A stretch of 5,506 bases of DNA from Synechococcaceae cyanobacterium RL_1_2 (GCA_012033095.1 JAAUPO010000197.1:1-5506), one strand, 5' to 3'. Shown: positions 1 through 5,421, numbered from the stretch's first letter. The notes: generated from the sequence alone by a model not told the origin. Translations and numbers: made by a program.

Positions 1-216
1 TTTTGGACATTACTGCCACCGCTGAACAATTGGGAAAAACCGCCGGCAAAGATCTCCAAGCGCAAAAGCAACCTATCCTAGTTTATGGGGATTGGAAAAT
101 CTAAAGAGCAAGCCCATAATTTAATTGAGGGAGCCATTAGAGAATTACAGCCCTACGGTGAAAAAGCTGATCCCCTTAGGGCGATCGCTAAGTACATTAT
201 TGAACGTCAAAACTAG
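1..216 (+). pseudogene. crtE: Geranylgeranyl diphosphate synthase, C-terminal end, two frameshifts
   Basis: This is the 3' end of a trans-isoprenyl diphosphate synthase that builds C20 geranylgeranyl diphosphate, the precursor of carotenoids, phytyl chains and quinone tails. The gene begins outside the window. Reading from base 3 gives LDITATAEQLGKTAGKDLQ, the stretch just after the second aspartate-rich motif (the DDILD region) of the family. The frame then breaks twice. After AQK (about 64-69) the expected ATYPSL appears one frame over, and after about 84-87 the rest (GIGKSKEQAHNLIEGAI to YIIERQN) lies in the third frame and stops at TAG 214-216. Restoring one G in the AAAAG run and one T in TTATGGGG gives a continuous 71-residue tail of normal length. 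A HIP1 octamer lies at 181-188. Family assignment is by recall of cyanobacterial CrtE tails and is fairly sure. Whether the gene is truly broken is open; sequencing error is likely. Confidence 0.82.
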
Positions 217-232
217 GGCATTAGATTAACCC

Positions 233-696
233 ATGAATGATTTTAGTAATATTCTCACTAATCGAGTTTTGATTGTGGCCTTGATTGCTTGTGGTTCTGC
301 CCAAGCGATTAAATTATTATTTCAGTTAATCCGTTTTCGGCGCATTAATTGGAATTTATTATTTAGTTCGGGGGGAATGCCTAGCTCCCATTCGGCTTTA
401 GTGGGGGCGCTGGCCACCGCCGTTGGGGAATATAAAGGCTGGGGAAGTCCAGAATTTGCGATCGCGTGTTTGTTTGCAGTGGTGGTCATGTATGACGCAG
501 CAGGGGTCAGACAGGCCGCCGGTAAACATGCCAAAGTACTCAATAAAATGCGAGAACAATGGATTACTGAAGAAAATATTGAAGATACTTTTACCGATGA
601 AAGTTAAAGGAACTGTTAGGCCACACCCCTTTACAGGTGTTAGCCGGATTAATTTTAGGTATTTGTACAGCGGTAGGGGCCTATGCGTTGGTGTAG
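233..696 (+). pseudogene. DUF212 / divergent PAP2-family membrane protein, one frameshift near the 3' end
   Basis: This is a small integral membrane protein of the DUF212 (YuiD-like, 'divergent PAP2') family, related to acid phosphatase/vanadium haloperoxidase proteins; its substrate is unknown. The uninterrupted frame from ATG 233 runs 124 residues to 607. It has a hydrophobic segment at about 11-31, the family signature GGMPSSHSA at 47-55, another hydrophobic segment at about 75-88, and the conserved MYDAAGVRQAAGKHA at 86-100. It ends early in DES, but one frame over the sequence continues as LKELLGHTPLQVLAG and a final hydrophobic helix ending YALV, with TAG at 694-696. One G missing from GAAAGTT (about 601-604) explains this; repaired, it gives 154 residues, about the usual length. 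It starts 16 bases after crtE on the same strand without a clear Shine-Dalgarno, so an operon is likely. An isoprenoid-diphosphate substrate would fit the neighbour but is inference only. A HIP1 octamer lies at 458-465. Confidence 0.85.
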
Positions 697-699
697 TCT

Positions 700-723
700 A
701 GCACTTCATTCCTGAAGCTTTTT
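700..723 (+). terminator. Probable Rho-independent terminator of crtE-DUF212
   Basis: CTTCA (704-708) pairs with TGAAG (713-717) around the loop TTCC. AG at 700-701 can pair with CT at 718-719 across a two-base bulge. A run of five T (719-723) follows. It lies directly after the restored stop codon of the DUF212 gene. The stem is short and not GC-rich, so efficiency is uncertain. Confidence 0.45.
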
Positions 724-742
724 AATTAACCTGGATGGTTAA

Positions 743-874
743 TAGGGCAAACGCATACTAATGTTCACTCAACGAAAGAATAATAGTTTCAGCGATTTTT
801 TAAAATTTTTATTCTCAATAAAACCTTGTTTAACTTTGCTTATTGCGAAAAAAGGGGAGTATGCGTTTTCCCTG
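743..874. mobile_element. MITE-like non-coding element, 17-bp imperfect terminal inverted repeats
   Basis: The left end TAGGGCAAACGCATACT (743-759) and the right end read on the other strand, CAGGGAAAACGCATACT (874-858), match at 15 of 17 positions. The 132-bp body is AT-rich and has no plausible gene. The decamer GGATGGTTAA lies immediately outside both ends (733-742 and 875-884), as expected for a 10-bp target duplication; IS4-type transposases are known to make duplications of about 9-12 bp. A wider reading is also possible. GGATGGTTAAT (733-743) is an inverted match (10 of 11) to ATTAACTATCC (887-897), which would extend the element to 733-897 with a 13-base insert in the right arm. The inverted repeat is seen directly; the mobile origin is inference. 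Confidence 0.55.
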
Positions 875-897
875 GGATGGTTAACAATTAACTATCC
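875..897. repeat. Local palindrome at the right edge of the MITE-like element
   Basis: GGATGGTTAA (875-884), three bases, then TTAACTATCC (888-897) form a 10-bp hairpin with one mismatch. The motif GGATRGTTAA recurs four times here: forward at 733 and 875, reverse ending at 897 and 989. A simpler perfect hairpin ATTAACC-TGGAT-GGTTAAT sits at 725-743. Confidence 0.55.
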
Positions 898-990
898 TAA
901 ATAGTTTGGGGCAATTGAGTACATTGAAAGCCAAGTCTAGTAAGGATCTTGATGTTATGGCCTAGTTAGGACTGCTATATTAACTATCCT
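887..990. repeat. 12-bp direct repeat ATTAACTATCCT in a non-coding stretch
   Basis: ATTAACTATCCT occurs perfectly at 887-898 and 979-990. Apart from this pair, 898-1107 shows no gene, RNA gene or convincing promoter that I can recognise. It lies between the end of the MITE-like element and the stop codon of the oppositely oriented DUF4332 gene. The repeat may be a further fragment of the same repeat family. Confidence 0.5.
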
Positions 991-1107
991 GAGTTCGAGA
1001 TAAGCCAAAACCTTCAATATGCCGTTGCTTAGTTGTCTTATAAGTCAACGCTAATGATTCATTTCAGAGATTTGTCTGTTAAAAATAGCCCTTAACCCAA
1101 ACTACGG

Positions 1108-1522
1108 TTAGCTATTAACTAATTGTTGAGCTTGTTTAATCCACCCCTTAATCTCGCTACAGGAAGGACAAAGATCCCGACGACGGGTATGGGCTACCTG
1201 AAGGCGTAAAACGTTACGATGAATGGGCCCAGGTTGAGCCGCCGCTAACTGACCAATGTTAGCAATGCCACTATGGAGCAATAGGCCACCATACTGATAG
1301 CCGACTTTTGGGACACAGCCGAGTTCCGCGATCGCTCTCCATTTTTCAATAGATTGAAGGTGAAGGCCTAATTTTTGACCGAGGGCAATTTTGAGCGCAG
1401 CACTGGAAGTGTAACGCAATAGATCTTGATTGGTAACAATTCCTAAACTAGCTAAAATTTAGCCGATCGCGGGCACTTAGTCCCTGAAGATGTTCTAAAG
1501 GCCAATGGTAGGGTTTAACCAT
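1108..1522 (-). pseudogene. DUF4332-family protein, one frameshift near the 5' end
   Basis: This is a small soluble protein of the DUF4332 family, which is common in cyanobacteria and has helix-hairpin-helix-like repeats; no biochemical role is established. The frame ending at TAA 1110-1108 carries family-like stretches: KWRAIAELGCVPKVG, then YGGLLLHSGIANIGQLA, then LRLQVAHTRRRDLCP near the C-terminus. The part before LLRYTSSAALK has no in-frame ATG. A separate frame from ATG at 1522-1520 reads MVKPYHWPLEHLQGLSARDRLN and reaches a stop at once. Removing one A from the run at 1454-1457 (T on the coding strand) joins the two as RDRLNLASLGIVTNQDLL, giving 137 residues. This is the only lesion in the window explained by an added base. 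No Shine-Dalgarno precedes the ATG. A HIP1 octamer lies at 1328-1335. It is surrounded by repeat-rich spacers and has no obvious operon partner. The family call is fairly sure; function is unknown. Confidence 0.75.
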
Positions 1523-1677
1523 GGAGAGATGGGGGATAGAATAGAAATATAATAGAAAATAATGGGTAATTGATCGCCGTTATCGTTGTTATGGATAGAA
1601 TCGGAAAAGTTAGATCATGGTTAAAGCTGTAAAAATTGATCCCGTAGTGATACTTATCGGCGATCGTCATGACAGAC

Positions 1678-1798
1678 AAGACTTACGCAAAAATTTCGAT
1701 TCTGTCCTGGGAACCAGGATGTTTGGGGCTATTTGGAGACAATCGTTCAAGCAAGTCACCCAAACTTTGGGAATTTAGGGGGCTTGTGCGTAAGTCCT
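1678..1798. mobile_element. MITE-like element with GACTTACGCA ends
   Basis: GACTTACGCAAAA (1680-1692) is an inverted match, 12 of 13, to TTGTGCGTAAGTC (1784-1796). The right end reads TGCGTAAGTCC followed by TA, while the left end is the degenerate CA-AGACTTACGC. Ends of the type GGACTTACGCA bordered by TA resemble small non-autonomous elements I recall from cyanobacterial genomes. The interior has two perfect small palindromes, TCCTGG-GAA-CCAGGA (1705-1719) and CCCAAA-C-TTTGGG (1759-1771), and no transposase. The 1523-1910 spacer holds little else that I can support: AT-rich ATAGAA-type repeats near 1536-1560, and the untranslated leader of the pilin gene. Confidence 0.55.
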
Positions 1799-1910
1799 AA
1801 TCAATTTACTTTACTCCAATTCAGATCCCATTTATCCCTACAAAGCGACAGCATTCACTCTACTACTTATCCATCATCATCAGGTTAATATCATCTTCCA
1901 TGGACAAATC

Positions 1911-2413
1911 ATGTTTACTCCACGTTATCTAATTGATCTTCAATCCCCACAAGAAGATGGCTTCACCTTGATCGAAATTCTTATGGTGGTTGTGATCATT
2001 GCGGTTCTATCTGCGATTTCCTTGCCAAGTTTTCTGAACCAAGCCAATAAAGCTCGTCAAGCGGAAGCCTTAACTAATATTGGAGCGATGAATAAAGCTC
2101 AGCAAGCTCACTTTGTCGAAAAATTCGAATTCACTACGGATCTCAGTCGTTTATCTCTGGGGATTAGTCCCGGCAACGGTAATTATACTTATACAATTCA
2201 AGCCGTTGATGTGAAAAAGCGGTCAGTAACGTAGCCCAAAGTCACTATAACTCCCTTTTTTCCTATGTCGGAGTAACGGACTTAACTAACCTCAATAGCC
2301 ATGCAAGCACCAATGTCTCTTTAGTCTGTCGAGAAAATTTACCCACCGCTAATCCTGTGGTAGGCGCGACAATTTCTTTAGGGTGTCCTGCTAATTTTGA
2401 AATTTTAGAATAA
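1911..2413 (+). pseudogene. Type IV pilin-like (prepilin) protein, one frameshift
   Basis: This is a prepilin-like protein of the type IV pilus or type II pseudopilin class, cleaved by a prepilin peptidase at the inner membrane and assembled into a fibre. From ATG 1911 there is a short polar leader ending in G17, then FTLIE (18-22) with the conserved glutamate at +5 of the mature protein. A long hydrophobic helix follows at about 23-40 (LMVVVIIAVLSAISLPSFL), then NQANKARQAEA. The open frame ends at 2234, but one frame over the protein continues AVSNVAQSHYNSLFSY to TAA 2411-2413. One A missing from the run at 2214-2218 explains this. Repaired, it has 167 residues with cysteines at 140 and 159, a likely C-terminal disulfide as in many pilins. 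The start was chosen because ATG 1900 gives only a few codons. No strong ribosome site is visible. No pilus assembly gene is nearby, so it looks like an orphan minor pilin. Major PilA is less likely. Confidence 0.85.
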
Positions 2414-2416
2414 AAA

Positions 2417-2451
2417 GTAACCCCATTACCTCCTGGGTTGGGGTTTATCTT
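2417..2451 (+). terminator. Terminator-like hairpin behind the pilin gene
   Basis: AACCCCA (2419-2425) pairs with TGGGGTT (2439-2445). An inner ACC/GGT pairing can extend the stem past a two-base bulge. The 3' side continues TTATCTT, a weak T-rich tail, and an A-rich stretch precedes the stem. It begins six bases after the restored pilin stop codon at 2411-2413, which supports that longer gene end. Confidence 0.5.
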
Positions 2452-2573
2452 AAACATCGATCGCGGACAATGTTATTTCCTAAAAGCCAAGTAAAGCTCA
2501 ACTAAGCCTAGCTACAGACCTAACCCGTCAAGAAACACTAGTTACTATCGTGCCCTTTTACCGTTACAATCAT

Positions 2574-2598
2574 CACCCTAGAAACCAGATCTAGGGTG
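2574..2598 (-). terminator. Hairpin just downstream of ilvB
   Basis: CACCCTAGA (2574-2582) and TCTAGGGTG (2590-2598) form a perfect 9-bp stem with a 7-base loop. It lies 18 bases beyond the ilvB stop codon, in the gap between the converging pilin and ilvB genes. No proper T-run follows on either strand, so it may protect the transcript end or be an imperfect terminator. Between 2452 and 2573 I see nothing else. Confidence 0.4.
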
Positions 2599-2616
2599 TG
2601 ATCTTGAGAACCTATC

Positions 2617-4479
2617 CTATAAAGCAGTGCCACATTCTGGACAGAATTTATGGGCATTGGGGCTGATGGTACCGCAATTATGGCAGGAGAGGGAGTTGGT
2701 GTTTTCCGTGGTCGTGTTGGTATTGGGTAAGCCAATCATTTGGGCATTACTTTTACCGGGGGCTACCATCGGATAGCAATTTTCATCCTGGGTAACATGG
2801 ACTTCTAGTAAAACTGGGCCATCATGGTTAAGCATTTCGGTAATAGCATCGGCTAGATCTACGCGATCGCTGATGCTCATCCCCTTGACCCCACAAGCTT
2901 CTGCTAATAATTTAAAATTAGGCATTCCTTTTTGCATGTTCGAAGAGGAATAACGCTCACCATAGAAAGTTTGTTGCCATTGACGTACCATGCCTTGCCA
3001 ACCGTTATTTAGGATAATGGTTTTAGCTGGAATGTCATATTGAGCGAGGGTAGCTAGTTCCTGGGAGTTCATTTGGAAACTGGCATCACCACTAATACAA
3101 ATTACTTGCTCTGTATTTTGAAGAGCCACTTGGGCTCCCATGGCCGCAGGCAAACCAAAGCCCATGGTACCTAAACCAGCACTAGAAACCCAACGGCGGG
3201 GGCCATTTTTTAAAAATTGGGCGGCCCACATTTGATGTTGACCCACATCGGTGGTGTAGCAAGCATGGGGGGCTTGGCGACCAACTTCCACAATGACTTC
3301 CTGGGGAGAAATACTGTGATCATAGTGGGGTACTTGTAGGGGATACTTTTCTCGCCAACCGTTGATGCGATCGAGCCAAGGTTGTTTACGATCGCGATCC
3401 CTTGGCACATTTAATTCCCGTGCCCGCTTAAGTAATTGGTCTAATACTTCCCGTACATCCCCCACAATGGGAACTTGGGGAGCACGATTTTTCCCCACCT
3501 CCGCCGGGTCAATATCGATATGAATAACTTTTGCCTTTGATGCAAATTCGTCTAATTTACCAGTAACGCGATCGTCAAACCGAGCCCCGATCGCAATCAA
3601 TAAATCACATTCACTCACCGCAAAGTTAGCGTAGGCCGTACCATGCATTCCTAACATTCCCACCGCTAGAGGATGGTGCTCATCAAAGGAACCAATCCCC
3701 ATCAGGGTGGTAGTAACAGGCATTTGGAACATTTCCGCCAACTCTAAAAGCTGGGCATGGGCATTGGAAGCCACCGCCCCACCACCGGCATAGAGTAAGG
3801 GTTTTTCTGCTTGTTCCATCAGATCCAGAGCGGCATTGATTTGACGAACGTTCCCATAAACCGTGGGATTATAGCCCCGTAATTTCACATTGCCAGGTTC
3901 GACAGGAATATAGTCACATTCTTCTAAACCCACATCTTTCGGAATATCCACCAACACAGGGCCAGGACGGCCGGTACTTGCTAAATGAAAGGCTTCAGCG
4001 ATGATATTCGCCATATCTTCAGCCCTGCGTACTACGTAGGAATGCTTGACCACGGGGAGGGTAATGCCAAAAATATCCGTTTCTTGAAAGGCATCGGTGC
4101 CGATCGCTGGCCGCCCTACCTGGCCAGTAATCGCCACCATAGGAATAGAATCCAAATGGGCCGTGGCTAAACCAGTGACTAGGTTAGTTGCCCCTGGGCC
4201 GGAGGTGGCAAAACAAACCCCCACTTTCCCCGTAGCTCTGGCGTAACCATCTGCGGCATGGGCTGCGGCTTGTTCGTGACGCACTAGTATATGTTCTATT
4301 TGTCCCCGTTCTTCTGCTCGGTATATTTCATCGTAGATGGGTAAAATTGCGCCCCCTGGATAGCCAAAAATATGTTTGACTCCATGGCGAACTAAACTAT
4401 CAATCAGGGCAAACGCGCCGGTTTGTCGGGAGGATTGATTGCGATCGAGGGAAGGACGTTGGGGGATACTAGCAACCAC
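2617..4479 (-). CDS. ilvB: Acetolactate synthase large subunit with C-terminal zinc ribbon
   Basis: This is the catalytic subunit of acetohydroxyacid synthase. It uses thiamine diphosphate and Mg to make acetolactate from two pyruvates, or acetohydroxybutyrate from pyruvate and 2-oxobutyrate: the first common step to valine, leucine and isoleucine. All three domains are present. The N-terminal pyrimidine-binding domain has [13 protein letters not shown] (38-50) and the catalytic glutamate E69 in RHEQ; SGPGATN is at 93-99 and GTDAFQE at 127-133. A central FAD-type domain follows. The diphosphate-binding motif starts with GDASF (464-468) and ends in NN (491-492). MVRQWQ (497-502) carries the conserved tryptophan W501. 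After the normal end near 585, a Thr/Asn-rich linker leads to a CX2C-X10-CX2C zinc ribbon (C599, C602, C613, C616). The start is GTG at 4479-4477; an in-frame TAA lies upstream and no ATG lies between. No Shine-Dalgarno is evident. The regulatory subunit gene ilvN/ilvH is not in the window. A HIP1 octamer lies at 2863-2870. The gene is intact. Confidence 0.96.
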   Translation of the reverse strand: MVASIPQRPSLDRNQSSRQTGAFALIDSLVRHGVKHIFGYPGGAILPIYDEIYRAEERGQIEHILVRHEQAAAHAADGYARATGKVGVCFATSGPGATNLVTGLATAHLDSIPMVAITGQVGRPAIGTDAFQETDIFGITLPVVKHSYVVRRAEDMANIIAEAFHLASTGRPGPVLVDIPKDVGLEECDYIPVEPGNVKLRGYNPTVYGNVRQINAALDLMEQAEKPLLYAGGGAVASNAHAQLLELAEMFQMPVTTTLMGIGSFDEHHPLAVGMLGMHGTAYANFAVSECDLLIAIGARFDDRVTGKLDEFASKAKVIHIDIDPAEVGKNRAPQVPIVGDVREVLDQLLKRARELNVPRDRDRKQPWLDRINGWREKYPLQVPHYDHSISPQEVIVEVGRQAPHACYTTDVGQHQMWAAQFLKNGPRRWVSSAGLGTMGFGLPAAMGAQVALQNTEQVICISGDASFQMNSQELATLAQYDIPAKTIILNNGWQGMVRQWQQTFYGERYSSSNMQKGMPNFKLLAEACGVKGMSISDRVDLADAITEMLNHDGPVLLEVHVTQDENCYPMVAPGKSNAQMIGLPNTNTTTENTNSLSCHNCGTISPNAHKFCPECGTAL

Positions 4480-4511
4480 GGCAAATATGTTTAGAGAAAA
4501 GGGACAAAATT

Positions 4512-4536
4512 AAATTTTGAAATTTTGAAATTTTTG
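4512..4536. repeat. Three tandem AAATTTTG units upstream of ilvB
   Basis: AAATTTTG (4512-4519), AAATTTTG (4520-4527) and AAATTTTTG (4528-4536) stand head to tail, 33 bases before the ilvB GTG. This would be in the ilvB leader or core promoter. It is AT-rich and could be an unwinding or slippage-prone tract. No convincing ilvB -10/-35 pair was found nearby. Confidence 0.6.
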
Positions 4537-4843
4537 ATGGGTTGATGCTTGATGGAATTTTGATTCCGTACAACCAATCAGACCCTAGAAGCTCAATTCC
4601 AGCTTCCATAGAGTTTCAGCTAACGTTAATACCTCTAATAACGATTAACCTATAACCTAAGATTTATTTAGCCATATCAAACAAAACATAGTTGTTCGAT
4701 GGAACTAAAGATTTAGATCAGTTAGATTAACAGTGGGGTTGTTTGGCTGTAACTTTAAACAAACAAGAAAATGGATCAAATCTAGATAGTGTGATGGTTA
4801 TCGTAACATAACTCACCTTTCCCACCAACAGATCAGCCATCTT
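4537..4843. other. Divergent ilvB-tatA spacer, no gene seen
   Basis: No open frame with family-like content, tRNA or other RNA gene is visible. Small inverted repeats occur at 4554-4567 (GGAAT-TTTG-ATTCC) and 4588-4606 (GAAGCT, 7 bases, AGCTTC). The stretch presumably holds the ilvB promoter on the minus strand, but I cannot place it. No branched-chain leader peptide rich in Leu/Val/Ile codons with an attenuator hairpin was recognised. Confidence 0.4.
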
Positions 4844-4865
4844 AAATGTATTGATATTTACATTT
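4844..4865. promoter_or_regulatory. NtcA-like palindrome GTA-N8-TAC
   Basis: AAATGTA (4844-4850), eight bases, then TACATTT (4859-4865) form a perfect 7-bp inverted repeat. It contains GTA-N8-TAC, the consensus for NtcA, the CRP-family nitrogen regulator of cyanobacteria. A third half-site AATGTA (4868-4873) pairs with TACATT (4859-4864) across TTT. A TAN3T box (TAACTT, 4881-4886) begins 19 bases after the site on the plus strand, slightly closer than the usual spacing of about 20-24. The site is 145 bases from the tatA start. Short AT-rich matches arise by chance, so NtcA binding is unproven. Confidence 0.4.
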
Positions 4866-4893
4866 TTAATGTATTTAATTTAACTTTTTAAAT

Positions 4894-4933
4894 CTTGTGC
4901 TTTAAACTTTGTGTTTTTAACTTGTGCTTTAAA
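4894..4933. repeat. Three-unit tandem repeat, CTTGTGCTTTAAA type
   Basis: CTTGTGCTTTAAA is perfect at 4894-4906 and 4921-4933. A diverged middle unit, CTTTGTGTTTTTAA, fills 4907-4920, so the three units abut. They lie between the NtcA-like site and the putative tatA promoter. They could be repeated binding sites or a recent slippage product. Confidence 0.65.
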
Positions 4934-4946
4934 TCTGCTGTGAAAA

Positions 4947-4976
4947 TTCAACGGACTAGCCAGAGTTTGGTAAAGT
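4947..4976 (+). promoter_or_regulatory. Possible tatA promoter
   Basis: TAAAGT (4971-4976) matches four of six bases of a -10 box and is preceded directly by TGG, an extended -10 feature. TTCAAC (4947-4952), 18 bases upstream, is a weak -35. It would start transcription about 27 bases before the tatA ATG. Weak on sequence alone. Confidence 0.28.
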
Positions 4977-5010
4977 AAGGTCAGACTTTTTTCCAAGGAA
5001 GCGCAACTGT

Positions 5011-5277
5011 ATGAATATTTTTGGCATCGGCTTACCCGAAATGGCTCTTATTTTTATCGTGGCCCTACTGATTTTTGGCCCTAAAAAGTTGCCTGAGATT
5101 GGCAGAAGTCTAGGCAAGGCCCTGAAAGGCTTCCAGGAAGCTTCCAATGAATTCCAAAAGGAAATTAAAAAGGAAACGGAAAACCTTGAGAAAGCGGTAA
5201 AAATGCAAGCTAGTCTCGAAGAAGGGGAAACGGAGACCGTCGAAGAGGTGAAGATCTCCGATAAAACCGAAGCCTAA
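5011..5277 (+). CDS. tatA: Sec-independent protein translocase subunit TatA
   Basis: This is the small pore-forming component of the twin-arginine translocase, which moves folded proteins across the thylakoid and plasma membranes; it works with TatC and TatB-type partners encoded elsewhere. The 88-residue protein begins MNIFGIGLPEM. One transmembrane helix spans about 6-21 and carries the polar glutamate E10, as in chloroplast Tha4/Hcf106. The hinge FGPKKLPEIG (22-31) follows. An amphipathic helix covers about 32-50 (GRSLGKALKGFQEASNEF), then a charged tail of Glu and Lys. Length and motifs are normal for TatA; TatB is less likely because the tail is short. The start is supported by AAGGAAG (4995-5001), nine bases before ATG 5011. 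It stands alone, divergent from ilvB, with a strong hairpin downstream. No frameshift or missing residue is seen. Confidence 0.95.
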   Translation: MNIFGIGLPEMALIFIVALLIFGPKKLPEIGRSLGKALKGFQEASNEFQKEIKKETENLEKAVKMQASLEEGETETVEEVKISDKTEA

Positions 5278-5313
5278 AAGACTGTTTATAAAGTCAATTG
5301 AATTTGCATTTTG

Positions 5314-5356
5314 CCCCCTAAATTCTCCAAATTTGGGGGACTTTTAATAATTTTTC
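5314..5356 (+). terminator. tatA terminator; resembles a widespread cyanobacterial palindrome
   Basis: CCCCC (5314-5318), a bulged T, then AAATT (5320-5324) pair with AATTT (5330-5334) and GGGGG (5335-5339) around CTCCA. This gives a 10-bp stem followed by CTTTTAATAATTTTT. It starts 36 bases after the tatA stop and is a good Rho-independent terminator. The pattern GCCCCCTAAATT to TTTGGGGGACTTT also looks like interspersed palindromes that I recall from many cyanobacterial spacers. Confidence 0.75.
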
Positions 5357-5366
5357 AGAAATTTCT

Positions 5367-5394
5367 CCCCCAGCATTGAGGGCAGGGGGGCTTT
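5367..5394. repeat. Second C5/G5 hairpin behind tatA
   Basis: CCCCC (5367-5371) can pair with a G of the G6 run (5385-5390) across a 13-base interval, followed by CTTTAT. The same arm, TCCCCCA (5366-5372), is also perfectly complementary to TGGGGGA (5334-5340) in the first hairpin. The two folds are therefore mutually exclusive. It may be a backup terminator or a second interspersed repeat. Confidence 0.45.
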
Positions 5395-5421
5395 ATAAAT
5401 CAGTTCTTAATATCAGCAACA

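Noticed and set aside
423..701. A 92-codon plus-strand frame overlapping the DUF212 gene
   Set aside because: Its translation has no family character, and the region is explained by the DUF212 frame plus its frame-shifted tail.
697..1107. A small RNA or tRNA gene in the long left spacer
   Set aside because: No cloverleaf, conserved RNA motif or promoter-terminator pair is visible; the palindromes fit repeat elements better.
1617..1778. A 53-codon plus-strand frame starting MVKAVKIDPVVILIGD
   Set aside because: From about codon 22 it runs into the MITE-like element and ends inside it. No family is recognised and no ribosome site precedes it. It could be a gene remnant but I cannot support that.
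1869..1891. Promoter directly upstream of the pilin gene (TAATAT at 1886-1891)
   Set aside because: No -35 at proper spacing, and the start would lie only about ten bases before the ATG.
2263..2457. A 64-codon minus-strand frame opposite the pilin tail
   Set aside because: The plus strand encodes a convincing pilin C-terminus here, and the terminator-like hairpin lies within this frame.
2538..2735. A 65-codon minus-strand frame over the end of ilvB
   Set aside because: It is out of frame with the clear zinc-ribbon coding sequence, and its Pro/Thr-rich content is typical of a shadow frame.
4537..4843. Branched-chain amino acid attenuator or leader peptide for ilvB
   Set aside because: I found no short Leu/Val/Ile-rich frame followed by alternative hairpins on the minus strand.
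4894..4933. CRISPR array
   Set aside because: Only three short abutting units with no spacers and no cas genes.
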